Shown: positions 9,101 to 18,264 of the stretch, in pieces
Layout: every line of letters begins with the position of its first letter
Numbering within the stretch: the first letter of the stretch is position 1
Assembly (NCBI RefSeq): GCF_003240565.2
Contig: NZ_CP117256.1
Location: forward strand, 496,001 to 560,000
Direction of reading: 5' to 3'
DNA length: 64,000 nt
Origin: Rhizobium tumorigenes
GTDB taxonomy: Bacteria; Pseudomonadota; Alphaproteobacteria; Rhizobiales; Rhizobiaceae
Program-made: the position numbers and the translations under genes
Notes under the pieces: model-generated
Told to the model about the DNA's origin: nothing
Seen by the model: only the letters and a program-made list of their open reading frames with translations
Databases searched by the model: none

Positions 9101-12100
9101 CAGGATGGTGCAGGTCGTGCCTGCCGATGTGAAGGTTCCCTGGCGCTTCGAAAGGGCCGCCGACGAGGATCGGGCGAGGCTGATCGCCGACCAGGAATAT
9201 GGGGCTCGGTTCGATGCCGCCCGTCCGCCCCTGATCCGGTTTGCGCTCATCGGCATGCCGGACGCCGGCGCCGGCGGTCTCAATCGGCTTTTGTTGACGG
9301 CGCACCATATCCTGCTCGACGGCTGGTCGATCCGCCTCCTCTACCGCCTCATCGTCCAGCTCTACCTGGACCCAGCTGGAGCGGCGCCTCCACCGTCCTT
9401 CGGGCGCTATCTGCGATGGTTCACGGGGCAGAACATGGCCGATGCCGAGACCGTATGGCACCAGCTGCTCGCCGGAAGCGAAGCGACGATCCTCTATCCC
9501 GCCGCCCGTGGTCTGGAGGCAAGCGTCGAGCACAGCCATGAGCGCGCACGCTCCATTGACGCCGGAACAACCACGGCGCTGTCCCGGCTGGCCCGCTCGG
9601 CATCCACGACCCTCAGCACCGTCCTCGAGCTTGCGTGGGGCACGCTCCTCATGCGGCTGAGCGGCGCTTCGAATGTAGTGTTCGGAAACGTCGTATCGGG
9701 CCGACCGGCGGACATCGAGCAGGTGAGCGAAATCATCGGCCTCCTGTTCAATACGGTTCCCGTGCGTGTGGAAGCCGCGGGTCCGCAATCGGTAAAGGCG
9801 GCGCTCGGCGCTCTTCACGCGCAAAAGGCCGTTTCCCTTCGTCATTCTCATGTCAATCTCACGCGCCTGCAGCAGATCGCCGGGCATAGTCCGCTCTTCG
9901 ACACGCTCTTTTCCGTCCAGAACCTGCCCGTTTTCGAATCTCCGAGAAACCAGGCCATCCGGATCGGGCATGCCAGTGTTCGCGACGCGACCCATTATCC
10001 CCTCAGCATGTCGGTCACGCCGACGGGCGAGACGATCGACCTGCGGCTGATGTTCCGCAGCGACATCGTCGGGCGGGAGCAGGCCGAGGCGATCATCCAT
10101 GCCTACGAGCACATATTGAACGCCTTTGCCCGGGATGCGGACCTACCGCTGCTCGCCGTGAACGCCTTGCCGGAGACCAGCCTCCTGCTGCCGCGATCCA
10201 TCTCGGGAGAAAACATGGAGATCGGCTCCCTCTCCGTTGCCGATCTGCTCGTCAAACAGGCGCTGGCCACGCCGGATGACAATGCCGTCACCTCCGGCGA
10301 TGCCAGGCTCACCTTCGACCAGTTGGCGACAGCGGCGCACCGACTGGCGCATCTCCTCCAGGCGCGCGGTGTCTGGCCGGAGCATCGAGTCGCGCTGCTT
10401 TTGCCCCGCTCGGAGCTGATGATCGTGGCGCTGTTCGGTGTTTTTGCCGCCCATGCGGCCTATGTTCCGATCGATCCAGAGACGCCCGTCAATCGGGTCC
10501 GCTCGATGCTGGACCAGTCGCAGCCAACCGTCATTCTCAGCGTCAGCGAGATGACGGCGCTTCTGCCCCCCGAATATGCTAATGACCCGCGGGTTGTGCT
10601 GCTCGACGACCCCGCCACGAAGGCGGAGCTTGAACGCCTCCCGAATACTCTGCCGGAAAGCGAGCGGCCGGCAGGCCTGAGGCATCTGGCCTATATCATC
10701 TTCACTTCAGGATCGACCGGAGAACCGAAGGGCGTCGCCGTGCCCTATATCGGGCTCACCAGCATGTTCATCAATCACAGGAAGGCCATCTTTGCGCCTG
10801 TTCTGGCCGCCCAGGGTGGCCGCCGGCTGAAGATCGCGCATACGACTTCATTCGCCTTCGACGCGTCCTGGGAGCAGCTGCTGTGGCTGCTGGCCGGGCA
10901 CGAGGTGTATGTGATCGACGACGAACTCCGCCGGGATCCAGACCGGCTGCTGCCGTTATTCGATCGCGAGGAGATCGACGCCTTCGACGTCACCCCGACC
11001 TATGGCGGGTATCTTCTGGAGCACGGACTGCTCGAACGGGACCGCCCGCAGGGAAGGGACGGAACCGGCGTCGTCTTCGTCTCGCTCGGAGGCGAGGCGG
11101 TCGGCCAGGATCTGTGGACACGGCTGCGGGAGGCGCCAGGTGTCGGCGGCTACAATCTCTATGGTCCGACCGAATATACGATCAACGCACTTGGGGCGGA
11201 CCTTGCGGAAAATTCCGAGCCGACCGTCGGCCGGCCGATCGCCAACACGGACGCACATATTCTCGACCCGGGACTGCATCCGGCGCCTGTGGGCGTCACC
11301 GGCGAACTCTATCTCGGCGGCGTGGGTCTGGCCCGCGGCTATGTCGGGCGGCCCGCAATGACGGCGGATCGCTTTGTTGCAAACCCCTTCGGCAATGCCG
11401 GAGAACGGATCTATCGCACCGGGGATCTGTGCCGCTGGCGGCCGGATGGAGGCATCGACTATCTCGGCCGGTCCGACAATCAGCTGAAAATTCGCGGGTA
11501 TCGCATCGAACCGGCCGAAGTCGAAAACGCGCTGGTCGCGCAGACGGGGGTGAAGCGCGCCGCCGTCGTGGGAAACACCACCCCGGACGGTTCCGTGCGC
11601 CTCATCGCCTATGTGGTATCCGACGCTCAGGTGGCCGACGCGGACAGCCTGCGCGAGCGGCTCCGGCTGCAACTTCCATCCTACATGGTGCCCGCCGTCA
11701 TCGTTTTCGTGGAAGACCTGCCTAGAACCATCAACGGCAAGCTCGACATCGCGTCGCTCCCCAATCCGGCGACGGCGGAGGTCCGGACTGCGCTGCCGAT
11801 CAACGAGACCGAGCGGATTATCTGCGATCTCTTCGCCTCCGTGCTGGACCGGCGGCCGATCGGCCGCTTCGACGACTTCTTCGAATCCGGCGGCCACTCC
11901 CTCCTCACCGTCCGGCTTGTCGGCCTGCTTCGCGATGCGATCGGCCCGGGCATCAACGTCCGGCAAATATACGATCACCCGACGCCCGCAGCCCTCGCCC
12001 TGTCCCTTGGGACGACCCACGGGATCGCCCCTGTGCAGGCAGGCTCCGCCGATGCGGATCGCGAGACAGCGCTCATGCTCGCGGATCTGGTCCTGCCGGC

Positions 12101-13298
12101 CGACATTGCCGTCCCCGATCATGGGGGCATTGCGCCACGGCTTGCTCTGGCAACCATCAACTCCGTGCTGCTCACCGGCGCCGCTGGCTTCATCGGCTCC
12201 TTCATCCTGGCCGAGTTGCTGCGGAAAAGCGACGCCAGGATCCATTGCCTAGTGCGCGCAAGGGATGAGGCGGGTGCCACGGCGCGGATACGCCAGTCGT
12301 TGACCCTGTATGGCTTGTGGGACGATGTCTTCGAGCATCGGATCGTCGGGCTTCCCGGCGACCTGTCGCAGCCTCGTCTCGGACTGACTGAGGAGACGTT
12401 CGCCGCGCTTACCGACGACCTCGATGTCATCATCCACAATGGCGGTGCGACGAACGAATTCGATCCATATTCGCGCCTCGCGGCGATCAATGTCGGGGGC
12501 GCGAAGGAGATCTTGCGGCTGGCAGCCGGGGGAAACCGTGTCACGCCTGTCCATTTCGTCTCCACGGCTTCGGTCGTCGCGCGGCGTGGGGCAAATCCCC
12601 CCGTCATCGGGGAAAGCACCCGCCTGCCCATCGGCGAGGTGGAGAGTACCGGATATGTCCAGAGCAAGTGGGTGGCCGAAGAGCTGATGCACGCGGCCGC
12701 GGCAAGGGGCCTGTCCGTCACCATCCATCGGCCCGGTCGCGTCAGCGGACACACCGTGACGGGAGCCTGCAGCACCAGCGTCGGCTTCTGGCATTTCATC
12801 CGGTCGATGCTTGTGCTTGGGGCAGCGCCCGCCTTGCGATCCGATCGCCTCACCCTTGCGCCGGTCGATTACGTGGCCAAGGCACTCGTTGCGCTTGTCG
12901 AGCGCGGGGATCCCGGCGCCACCTATCATCTCTCCAACCGCATGCAGACCAGCATCGGCGCCATTGTGAAGGCGGCGCAAAGGGCTGGCCATCATCTGGA
13001 AATCATGCCCTTCGAGGCTTGGCGCGAGCGCCTGGCACAGGCGGTGGAAGAGCGGACGAGGCGGGACGACGACTCCCTGTCGTCCATCATGCTCCTCGTC
13101 GAGCACCTCGACAAGTATGACGGTCCCGCAGTGGAATCAGCGCTCGGCCAGGAAGCAGTCGAGGCCGCTTTGGCCGGTCTGGACATTGCGCCGCCGCCGA
13201 TAACGGATGCGGTGCTCGACCGCTACGTCGAACATTTCATCGCCACGGGCTTCTTTCCTGCCGCCGATAATGGGCGGGCAAGGTCTGCCCTTGCCTAA
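6135..13298 (+). CDS. NRPS, C-E*-C-A-T-reductase, terminal module
   Basis: A 2387-residue NRPS started at an ATG with GGAG 7 bp upstream. Domain order: condensation (about 35-480) with LPHIAGDG, where the first motif His is Pro179 but the catalytic His180 remains; an epimerization-like domain (about 490-900) whose motif reads PGRWIDDESW (604-613), so both His are lost; a second condensation domain (about 920-1330) with the PLSPLQEGLRFH entry typical of C domains that follow E domains and HHILLDG at 1057-1063; adenylation (about 1370-1850) with FTSGSTGEPKG from 1523, NLYGPTEYT and YRTGDLCRW; carrier with GGHSL, Ser1922; thioester reductase (about 2005-2380) with TGAAGFIG from 2014 and YVQSK (Tyr2174, Lys2178). 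The reductase should release the chain as an aldehyde or alcohol using NAD(P)H. There is no thioesterase. The pocket starts FDASWEQLLWLLAGH, one residue shorter than the GrsA pattern; the substrate is not called. Confidence 0.94.
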   Translation: MMFSDRKQQLLLQRLAGAGLLHSEQSVANDRPRREERDGPAVLSNAQRRMWYHSQLAEGSAAYNFCLVLRPDEDASFSVPALTAALEQVMLRHEILRTRYRTGADGAPQQVIEPYLAPDVTEIDLTPASNEFAGTIEERLDDLACRARDQPFDLKVDAPLRALVVRSGAAVIAIILVLPHIAGDGGSFGIVLADLERAYGHGAGSDASPPASSIRYSDYALWEQRHLGDPKTPASLHARQLRFWETQLADLPAEIPLPFDRPRPTTPSFSGSQVREWLGEGLSAALRRMAGTNGGTPLVALQCAVAVALGRVGAGQDIPLGAAVDLRHDSSLDQLVGFFSNTVVVRVDLGRDSEFSELFQRVHDTGLKALDNSDAPFESVVEHINPPRAVARNPLFGVMVTATRPWPVLRFGDTTLRLEEPRQTQAKFDLTFVVHDEGAGGRIGVSLLYARDLFDETTARHLLDLVIGILGQAAHHPQLRLSQFAEFGHRYLTPQASSLATILAARQGASSTTMRSIQLVDGVRQADVVAALVGLLGRHDALRLRRDAENGQWDLAATARLWDAPVLLEQPATAEDAERFVAWLEVPPGSDSATPKRLLKLQAPGRWIDDESWSVLLAELSPLRSDGRQTVPNRAGSYADWLTRTADFAAETDMVAHTESWLDMLDEAADRAPTGEFSDNSFISTERRMALPGLGERPDPAALRVAAMAALIWTKRRAAAPLLLEIDEADRDRFANTTTGTAAGWCRRRFPLLVAAPQEGAAESLLSPQRIESFIRAAGHVLGLDNPEPVSGDFAASYFLARDVSADVAGALDDTPRPDLTLAIITTDEGDAPISPEADIHEEGERWTIRIDLRRKQAWLGIRARRSASEIDALIDAWRGVLAEFLAAAAPTDSGGRSEDDGILELSPWDLRRLEESFGTVRAVLPLSPLQEGLRFHAVGAAEGSNEVYISQTSLDLLGEIDADRLHRAVEKAIKLAPTVTAGFAEIGGRMVQVVPADVKVPWRFERAADEDRARLIADQEYGARFDAARPPLIRFALIGMPDAGAGGLNRLLLTAHHILLDGWSIRLLYRLIVQLYLDPAGAAPPPSFGRYLRWFTGQNMADAETVWHQLLAGSEATILYPAARGLEASVEHSHERARSIDAGTTTALSRLARSASTTLSTVLELAWGTLLMRLSGASNVVFGNVVSGRPADIEQVSEIIGLLFNTVPVRVEAAGPQSVKAALGALHAQKAVSLRHSHVNLTRLQQIAGHSPLFDTLFSVQNLPVFESPRNQAIRIGHASVRDATHYPLSMSVTPTGETIDLRLMFRSDIVGREQAEAIIHAYEHILNAFARDADLPLLAVNALPETSLLLPRSISGENMEIGSLSVADLLVKQALATPDDNAVTSGDARLTFDQLATAAHRLAHLLQARGVWPEHRVALLLPRSELMIVALFGVFAAHAAYVPIDPETPVNRVRSMLDQSQPTVILSVSEMTALLPPEYANDPRVVLLDDPATKAELERLPNTLPESERPAGLRHLAYIIFTSGSTGEPKGVAVPYIGLTSMFINHRKAIFAPVLAAQGGRRLKIAHTTSFAFDASWEQLLWLLAGHEVYVIDDELRRDPDRLLPLFDREEIDAFDVTPTYGGYLLEHGLLERDRPQGRDGTGVVFVSLGGEAVGQDLWTRLREAPGVGGYNLYGPTEYTINALGADLAENSEPTVGRPIANTDAHILDPGLHPAPVGVTGELYLGGVGLARGYVGRPAMTADRFVANPFGNAGERIYRTGDLCRWRPDGGIDYLGRSDNQLKIRGYRIEPAEVENALVAQTGVKRAAVVGNTTPDGSVRLIAYVVSDAQVADADSLRERLRLQLPSYMVPAVIVFVEDLPRTINGKLDIASLPNPATAEVRTALPINETERIICDLFASVLDRRPIGRFDDFFESGGHSLLTVRLVGLLRDAIGPGINVRQIYDHPTPAALALSLGTTHGIAPVQAGSADADRETALMLADLVLPADIAVPDHGGIAPRLALATINSVLLTGAAGFIGSFILAELLRKSDARIHCLVRARDEAGATARIRQSLTLYGLWDDVFEHRIVGLPGDLSQPRLGLTEETFAALTDDLDVIIHNGGATNEFDPYSRLAAINVGGAKEILRLAAGGNRVTPVHFVSTASVVARRGANPPVIGESTRLPIGEVESTGYVQSKWVAEELMHAAAARGLSVTIHRPGRVSGHTVTGACSTSVGFWHFIRSMLVLGAAPALRSDRLTLAPVDYVAKALVALVERGDPGATYHLSNRMQTSIGAIVKAAQRAGHHLEIMPFEAWRERLAQAVEERTRRDDDSLSSIMLLVEHLDKYDGPAVESALGQEAVEAALAGLDIAPPPITDAVLDRYVEHFIATGFFPAADNGRARSALA

Positions 13299-14131
13299 TC
13301 GGTGCGATCGGACCTCTGCGCCGTCGACGGACGTGGACGGCGCAGGGACTGGAACAGCACAGCCGAGCCGGCGCGCGGTTCCAGCATATGGCGATCCAGG
13401 ATCGCCCATGTCCTGGCAAATCCGCCGTCGGTCTCGAAATCGATCCGGATCTCCGCGTTTTTGGGCATGCATTCGTCCAGCGACTGCACAATCGAAAAGC
13501 GCAGACGATCATCGTCGCCGATACCGTTGAAGATGGCGGCGTCGAACCCGAAGAATTGCCGGACGACGGGATGCAATGCCTTGAAGATGGTTTCCTTGGC
13601 GGAAAAAATCAGGGTAGCCAAGAGAGCGGCGTCAAACCTCGTCTGCCAAAGAACCAGGTTGCGTTCCTCCGCGGACAGCGCCTCTTTCAAGATCGCGTCG
13701 AGAGCAGCGCCCGTCGCCACCTTTTCCACATCGATGCCCACCAGTCTATTTTCATCGGCAACCAAGAGGCAGACGCATTTCCCGTGCGAATGGCTAATCG
13801 ACCCGGATATCCCGATCGGCCAGACGGGCGCGCCCTGGTCACCAATGGCGATCGGAACGTTGCCGCGACGGAGGCACTCCAGCGCGGCGCGGGCGAGAAC
13901 ACGCCCCGCCAGAAATTCGCCTTGGCGTTTCGCCACCGCGCCCGCCAGCCTTGAGGGAAAGTCGATATCGCAGGCCACGAACAGCGACGGGCTGTAGGCT
14001 TCGACTTTGTAGTCCGCCTCCAGAGCGATAAGCCTGTCGGTCTCCATGCCGAAGACAGCGATCGCGCTCAGGAAGGGGTCTGCACATGCCGGCAGCTGAG
14101 AGAGATATCCCGATACAGGCTTCACATCCAT
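13295..14131 (-). CDS. 4'-phosphopantetheinyl transferase, EntD type
   Basis: A 278-residue EntD-like transferase that would convert the NRPS carrier serines to the holo form using coenzyme A. Motifs in order: RQGEFLAGRVLARAAL, P-W-P-G-SISHSHG (CoA and acyl-carrier contact), GIDVEK (Mg-binding Asp and Glu) and FSAKETIFKAL (the catalytic WxxKE-type block). It is convergent with the large NRPS gene and their 3' ends overlap by 4 bp, so the two genes share a junction and presumably end in each other's terminators. Its place in the siderophore locus suggests it is dedicated to these synthetases. The C-terminal tail of about 30 residues is rich in Arg and Pro and is not part of the family core. 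Confidence 0.92.
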   Translation of the reverse strand: MDVKPVSGYLSQLPACADPFLSAIAVFGMETDRLIALEADYKVEAYSPSLFVACDIDFPSRLAGAVAKRQGEFLAGRVLARAALECLRRGNVPIAIGDQGAPVWPIGISGSISHSHGKCVCLLVADENRLVGIDVEKVATGAALDAILKEALSAEERNLVLWQTRFDAALLATLIFSAKETIFKALHPVVRQFFGFDAAIFNGIGDDDRLRFSIVQSLDECMPKNAEIRIDFETDGGFARTWAILDRHMLEPRAGSAVLFQSLRRPRPSTAQRSDRTD

Positions 14132-14167
14132 GTTTCCGTCATCACGCAGCGTCCCGCCGGAATACCG

Positions 14168-14818
14168 CTACGAAGTCCTGTTGCCACCCACGCCGTTGAT
14201 GAGCCAGCGCCATGTCCTGTCAAAATGCGCTTCCACATCTTCACGTGCGCTGAATTCATTGCTGCCCATCATTGCCGCGGCCGTCGGCAACGCGACCATA
14301 CAGTGAATGAGATGGTTGGCGATATCATTTGCAACCCCCGCGCAGATCGCCCCGGCCTCCTGGGCTTCCTCCACCGTCCTTATCAACTTCGCCATGATCG
14401 GATCGGGCTGCGGCGGTATCGGTGCGGTCTTTTCGAACACGACGGTTTCGCTAAAGGTGATCCGCTTCAGCGCGATCAGCTCCGGCTCCATGTTGACGTG
14501 CAGAAGCTGCAGCAGCAGGGACTGCAGCCGCTTGAGAGGATCACCAGTGACCAGCGGCAGTTCCGCGATCTTCGCGACGGCACTCCTGTGGGCGTGCTCG
14601 ACCACGGCCTCGAACAAGGCCACCTTCGAGGAGAACCGGCGATAGACGGTGTCCTTGCCCGCGCCGCAATGGGCCGCGACCTGCTCCATGGACGTGCCCG
14701 CAAACCCCCTGCCCGCGAAAAGCTCCGTTGCGGCAAGAATGATCCGCTCGGCCGCCATATCCTGGAACGCTTTCGGGGGACGGCCCGGCCGCACCACTGC
14801 ACTCACACTTTTTTCCAT
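14168..14818 (-). CDS. TetR-family transcriptional regulator
   Basis: A 216-residue repressor-type protein. The basic leader RPGRPPK is followed by a TetR helix-turn-helix (about 20-65): IILAATELFAGRGFAGTSME, then AGKDTVYRRFSSK, which is the recognition helix. The C-terminal part is helical and carries the ligand and dimer region. It is transcribed away from the receptor gene, and the gap between their starts is the likely operator region for both. It lies 36 bp upstream of the phosphopantetheinyl transferase on the same strand, so the two may form an operon. A TetR protein in a siderophore locus may sense the siderophore, an intermediate or an unrelated ligand; the sequence does not say. Confidence 0.9.
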   Translation of the reverse strand: MEKSVSAVVRPGRPPKAFQDMAAERIILAATELFAGRGFAGTSMEQVAAHCGAGKDTVYRRFSSKVALFEAVVEHAHRSAVAKIAELPLVTGDPLKRLQSLLLQLLHVNMEPELIALKRITFSETVVFEKTAPIPPQPDPIMAKLIRTVEEAQEAGAICAGVANDIANHLIHCMVALPTAAAMMGSNEFSAREDVEAHFDRTWRWLINGVGGNRTS

Positions 14819-14887
14819 TGCCTTTTCCTGCGTTTAACCCCGTCCGACTATTGTGAGAACATCCCTCTGACATCAACAGATAAAAGT

Positions 14888-14902
14888 TGAGTGATGCATT
14901 CA
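14888..14902. promoter_or_regulatory. Candidate iron-responsive operator (IRO), TGA-N9-TCA
   Basis: The intergenic gap between the TetR and receptor genes contains TGA, nine bases, TCA in a partly palindromic setting (TGAGTGATGCATTCA). This is the core reported for the IRO box linked to the iron regulator RirA in Rhizobium and Agrobacterium. It sits about 76 bp upstream of the preferred receptor start. A motif this short occurs by chance, so position and context carry most of the weight. Confidence 0.4.
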
Positions 14903-14978
14903 TATTAACTGGACAGGACGTACCCGTTTGATTATTAGATGTACCATAATCGGATTGCTCGGGCCATGGGGAACGTTC

Positions 14979-17129
14979 GTGAATCGTCATATTTCTGTTG
15001 CGCAAATTTTGCTGGTGTCTACATTTCTGGTTCCGGCGCCGCAGGCGGCTTCCCAGGAAAAAGCCACGCCCTTGGTGCCCATTGTCGTTCAATCGCCGGG
15101 CAAGGACGATGACACGGCAAACAAGATTCTCGCCAAGTCCACTCCATCCGCCACCAAGACCGCAACGCCGGTAATCGAGACGCCGCAATCGGTGACGACC
15201 GTCACCCGCAGACAGATCGATGAGCAGAACCCGCAGACCGTCAGCGAAGCGCTGCGCTATACCGCCGGCGTGCTTTCCGACAGGGACTCCAATTCCCGCT
15301 ACGACTCGCTGTTCATTCGCGGGTTCGGCGCCTTCGGCACCGCAACCAGCTATGTCAACTACTTGGACGGCATCAAGCTGCAGCGTGGGCAGGCTTTCGC
15401 CACACCGTCCATCGATCCGTTCTTCCTCGACCATATCGATGTCCTGAAAGGTCCGTCCGCGCTGCTCTACGGACAGGTCAGCCCAGGCGGCCTGGTAAAC
15501 CAGGTCAGTCGCGCGCCATCGGATGTCCAGGCGAACGAGATCAGGATCGAGGGCGGAACCGATGGTCGCATCCAGACCGGCCTTTATTCGACAGGGCCGA
15601 TCACGACCGACGGGACGTGGCAATACGGGCTCGCCACCGTCGGCCGCTCCTCGGGCACCCGCTACGACGATGTCGACGAGAAGCGGTTCGGCATCGCGCC
15701 GGCTCTCAAGTGGCAGCCCGACGCGACGACGTCCCTCACATTTTCCGGCTATTATCAGCGGGATCCCGAGGGTGGCTACTTCAATTCGATCTATCCGAAA
15801 TTCCTGGCTCCGGCAGGCCTTGCCGGCTATCTCGGCCCCAAGCTCGATGTCGGGGATCCCAGCTACGATAGCTTCGAGCGCGAGCAATACGGGGCTGGCT
15901 ACCAGTTCGAACATAGTTTCGACAACCAAGTAACAGTCCGCTCCAATTTCCGATATTCCGGTGTGAATTCCGAGCTGCATTCACTTCAGATGAACGGCCC
16001 GATGTCGGCGGCGGGCATCATTCCGCGCTGGGCCGTCGAATCCATCGAGGATGCCAAGGGCTTCTCGTTTGACAACCAAGCGGAATTCAAGGTCGATACA
16101 GGTGCTGTGAACCACACGCTTCTCGCCGGCGTCGATATTCAACGCACCGACAGCAGTTGGCAATATCTGCTCGGCGGGGCAACGCCGCTTGATGTCACAA
16201 ACCCCGTCTACGGCCAGCCGGTTGGGCCGTTCGTGAAAGCGATCGATACCGACCTGTCCCTGCGCCAGACCGGGATCTACCTTCAAGATCAGATCGAACT
16301 CGGCGGCCTGCGCGGCGTCTTCGGCGTGCGCCACGACTGGGCGGACCAAGACACGGACAACCTGCTCGCCGGAACATCGTCCGACCAGTCGGACAGCGCG
16401 ACGAGCTATCGGGCCGGCCTTCTCTATCTCTTCGATAACGGTATCGCGCCCTTCGCCAGCTATTCCACCTCATTCGAACCATCCACCAGCACCGGCGCGG
16501 GCGGCGCAGCGTTCAAGCCGACCGACGCACAGCAATATGAGGTGGGGATAAAGTATCAACCCACGGGGTTCGACGCGCTATTCACCGTGTCGGCCTTCGA
16601 TATCCGCCAGCAGAACGTCGTTTCTTACGACGCCGCATCGGGTTTCAACGTTCAGCAGGGCGAGATCCATTCGCGCGGAGTGGAATTCGAAGCGAGGGGT
16701 AATGTAACGAGCAATATCGAGCTGATCGGCGCGTTTTCCCTGCTCGATACGACGGTCTCCAAATCGTTCGACACATCCCTCATCGGCAATCGTCCGCAGG
16801 CCGTGCCACGGTATTTCGGTTCGCTCTGGGCCAATTATACCGTTGACAGCGGTGCGCTGGAGGGACTGAGCATTGGCGGCGGCGTGCGTTTTGTCGGATC
16901 GAGCTACAGCGATGACGCCAATACGGTGAAAGCCGATGGATATACCTTGCTGGATGCGGCGCTGAGTTACGACTTTGGTGCGAAAAACCTGAAGTTAAAG
17001 GGTCTTCAGGCGACGCTGAACGTCACCAATCTGCTCGACAAGGAATACTATTCCTCCTGCAGTTCCGAATATTATTGCCAGTACGGAAACGGAAGAACGC
17101 TTCTCGCGGGCCTGAAGTACAAGTGGTGA
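14979..17129 (+). CDS. TonB-dependent ferric-siderophore receptor
   Basis: An outer-membrane receptor of the FhuA/FoxA type that would take up the ferric siderophore using TonB energy. The GTG at 14979 is preferred: it has a GGGGA stretch upstream and starts directly with a good signal peptide (hydrophobic AQILLVSTFLVPAP, cleavage near PQAAS). A TTG 17 codons further upstream is possible but would spoil the signal. After the signal come a TonB-box-like PLVPIVVQSP, a plug domain (QSVTTVTRRQI, LFIRGFG, DHIDVLKGPSALLYGQ-PGG) and a 22-strand-type barrel ending in the aromatic YKW. Length (716 residues) is normal. The binding-protein gene follows after 6 bp. Probably iron-repressed through the box upstream. 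Confidence 0.93.
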   Translation: MNRHISVAQILLVSTFLVPAPQAASQEKATPLVPIVVQSPGKDDDTANKILAKSTPSATKTATPVIETPQSVTTVTRRQIDEQNPQTVSEALRYTAGVLSDRDSNSRYDSLFIRGFGAFGTATSYVNYLDGIKLQRGQAFATPSIDPFFLDHIDVLKGPSALLYGQVSPGGLVNQVSRAPSDVQANEIRIEGGTDGRIQTGLYSTGPITTDGTWQYGLATVGRSSGTRYDDVDEKRFGIAPALKWQPDATTSLTFSGYYQRDPEGGYFNSIYPKFLAPAGLAGYLGPKLDVGDPSYDSFEREQYGAGYQFEHSFDNQVTVRSNFRYSGVNSELHSLQMNGPMSAAGIIPRWAVESIEDAKGFSFDNQAEFKVDTGAVNHTLLAGVDIQRTDSSWQYLLGGATPLDVTNPVYGQPVGPFVKAIDTDLSLRQTGIYLQDQIELGGLRGVFGVRHDWADQDTDNLLAGTSSDQSDSATSYRAGLLYLFDNGIAPFASYSTSFEPSTSTGAGGAAFKPTDAQQYEVGIKYQPTGFDALFTVSAFDIRQQNVVSYDAASGFNVQQGEIHSRGVEFEARGNVTSNIELIGAFSLLDTTVSKSFDTSLIGNRPQAVPRYFGSLWANYTVDSGALEGLSIGGGVRFVGSSYSDDANTVKADGYTLLDAALSYDFGAKNLKLKGLQATLNVTNLLDKEYYSSCSSEYYCQYGNGRTLLAGLKYKW

Positions 17130-17135
17130 CGAACG

Positions 17136-18260
17136 TTGAAGATCGATAGACGTCAATTCTGCGCCTCCATCGCCGCCGGCGGCATCCTGCTGGGCGCAAG
17201 GCCGCTCCTGGCGGCGGAACCGGTCACGGTCGTCGACATAGCCGGGCGCACGGTGCATCTCCCGGCGCCGCCCAGACGTATCATTTTGCTGGAAGGCCAC
17301 GATCTGCTGACAATGTCGCTCCTCCATCCAGATCCCGCAGCGCTCGTCGTGGGTTGGGCGGCCGTCGACAGGATCGACAGCAAGATCCTGGAAACGCGAC
17401 TGCGGAACAATCACGCGCTGGCGGAGGTCGGCAAGCAGGGGCCCGACACCGTGTCGCTGGAAGGCGTAATTGGCCTCATGCCCGACCTCATCGTCACCAC
17501 GGAGTTCATGACGCCGGGTGGTGATGGGAATCCGCTGCTGGAGCGTCTGAAGCTGCTCGATATTCCCGTCGTTTTCAGCGATGCCTCGAGCAACGGACCG
17601 GCCGATGGCCAATCGCCCGATCCGATCGCACAACTCGAAATCTCGATGCGAATGTGGGGCACCCTTCTCGGTAAAACGGCGAAGGCGGACGCGTTCACAG
17701 CCTTCGTGAGACGGCAGATGGCAGGCATCGCCGCACGGGTTTCCCGCAAACCGGCCGTGACGACCTATCTCGAAGTCCAGTCCACGCTCGATGATTGCTG
17801 CTGGGCCGCGGGGCGCAAGGTCTGGGGCGAATTGCTGGCCTTGGCCGGCGGTGCGCCGCTGCCAGGCATCACCGCGCCGTGGTTTCAGAAGCTGTCGCTC
17901 GAATACCTGCTATCCACCAGCTTCGACGTCTACATCGCCTCAGGCGGCGGGTGGGCGTCCGGCAGCCGACCTGCGATCGGTCCGGCGATCGACCCCAAGC
18001 TGGGCCAGGGGGGATTGCAGCGCCTGATCGACGGCCGGCCCGGCTTCGATGCCTTGCCAAGCGTTCTCGCGAGGCGCGTGCACGGGATCTGGACCGGACT
18101 GATCACCAATCTGCCTCTCAACATCCTGTTCGTGGCGCAAGCGGCGCAATGGCTTCATCCCGAAGAATGCGCCGACCTCGACCCAGCGGCGATCCTCGAC
18201 AGCATCAACACCCAGTTCGCGGCCTTTCCGATCGAGGGACCTTTGTGGGCCTCGATATAA
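17136..18260 (+). CDS. Iron-siderophore ABC transporter substrate-binding protein
   Basis: A 374-residue periplasmic binding protein of the FepB/FhuD class (cluster 8 SBP). The N-terminus MKIDRRQFCASIAAGGILL is a twin-arginine (Tat) signal, and a Cys within it (C9) makes a lipoprotein possible, though no clean lipobox is present. The mature part has VDIAGRTVHLPAPPRRIILL and LEGVIGLMPDLIVTTEF, characteristic of the first lobe. The start is a TTG, the only sensible one given the signal, 6 bp after the receptor stop. It would collect the ferric siderophore from the receptor for an inner-membrane ABC importer, but no permease or ATPase gene lies in the window. It must therefore use a transporter encoded elsewhere. 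Confidence 0.9.
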   Translation: MKIDRRQFCASIAAGGILLGARPLLAAEPVTVVDIAGRTVHLPAPPRRIILLEGHDLLTMSLLHPDPAALVVGWAAVDRIDSKILETRLRNNHALAEVGKQGPDTVSLEGVIGLMPDLIVTTEFMTPGGDGNPLLERLKLLDIPVVFSDASSNGPADGQSPDPIAQLEISMRMWGTLLGKTAKADAFTAFVRRQMAGIAARVSRKPAVTTYLEVQSTLDDCCWAAGRKVWGELLALAGGAPLPGITAPWFQKLSLEYLLSTSFDVYIASGGGWASGSRPAIGPAIDPKLGQGGLQRLIDGRPGFDALPSVLARRVHGIWTGLITNLPLNILFVAQAAQWLHPEECADLDPAAILDSINTQFAAFPIEGPLWASI

Positions 18261-18264
18261 GCCT

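Noticed and set aside
7575..10112. 845-codon minus-strand open frame opposite the second NRPS gene
   Set aside because: Same reason: a GC-bias shadow without a recognisable domain or ribosome site.
10956..12245. 429-codon minus-strand frame opposite the adenylation and carrier domains
   Set aside because: Antisense shadow; no start context and no family features.
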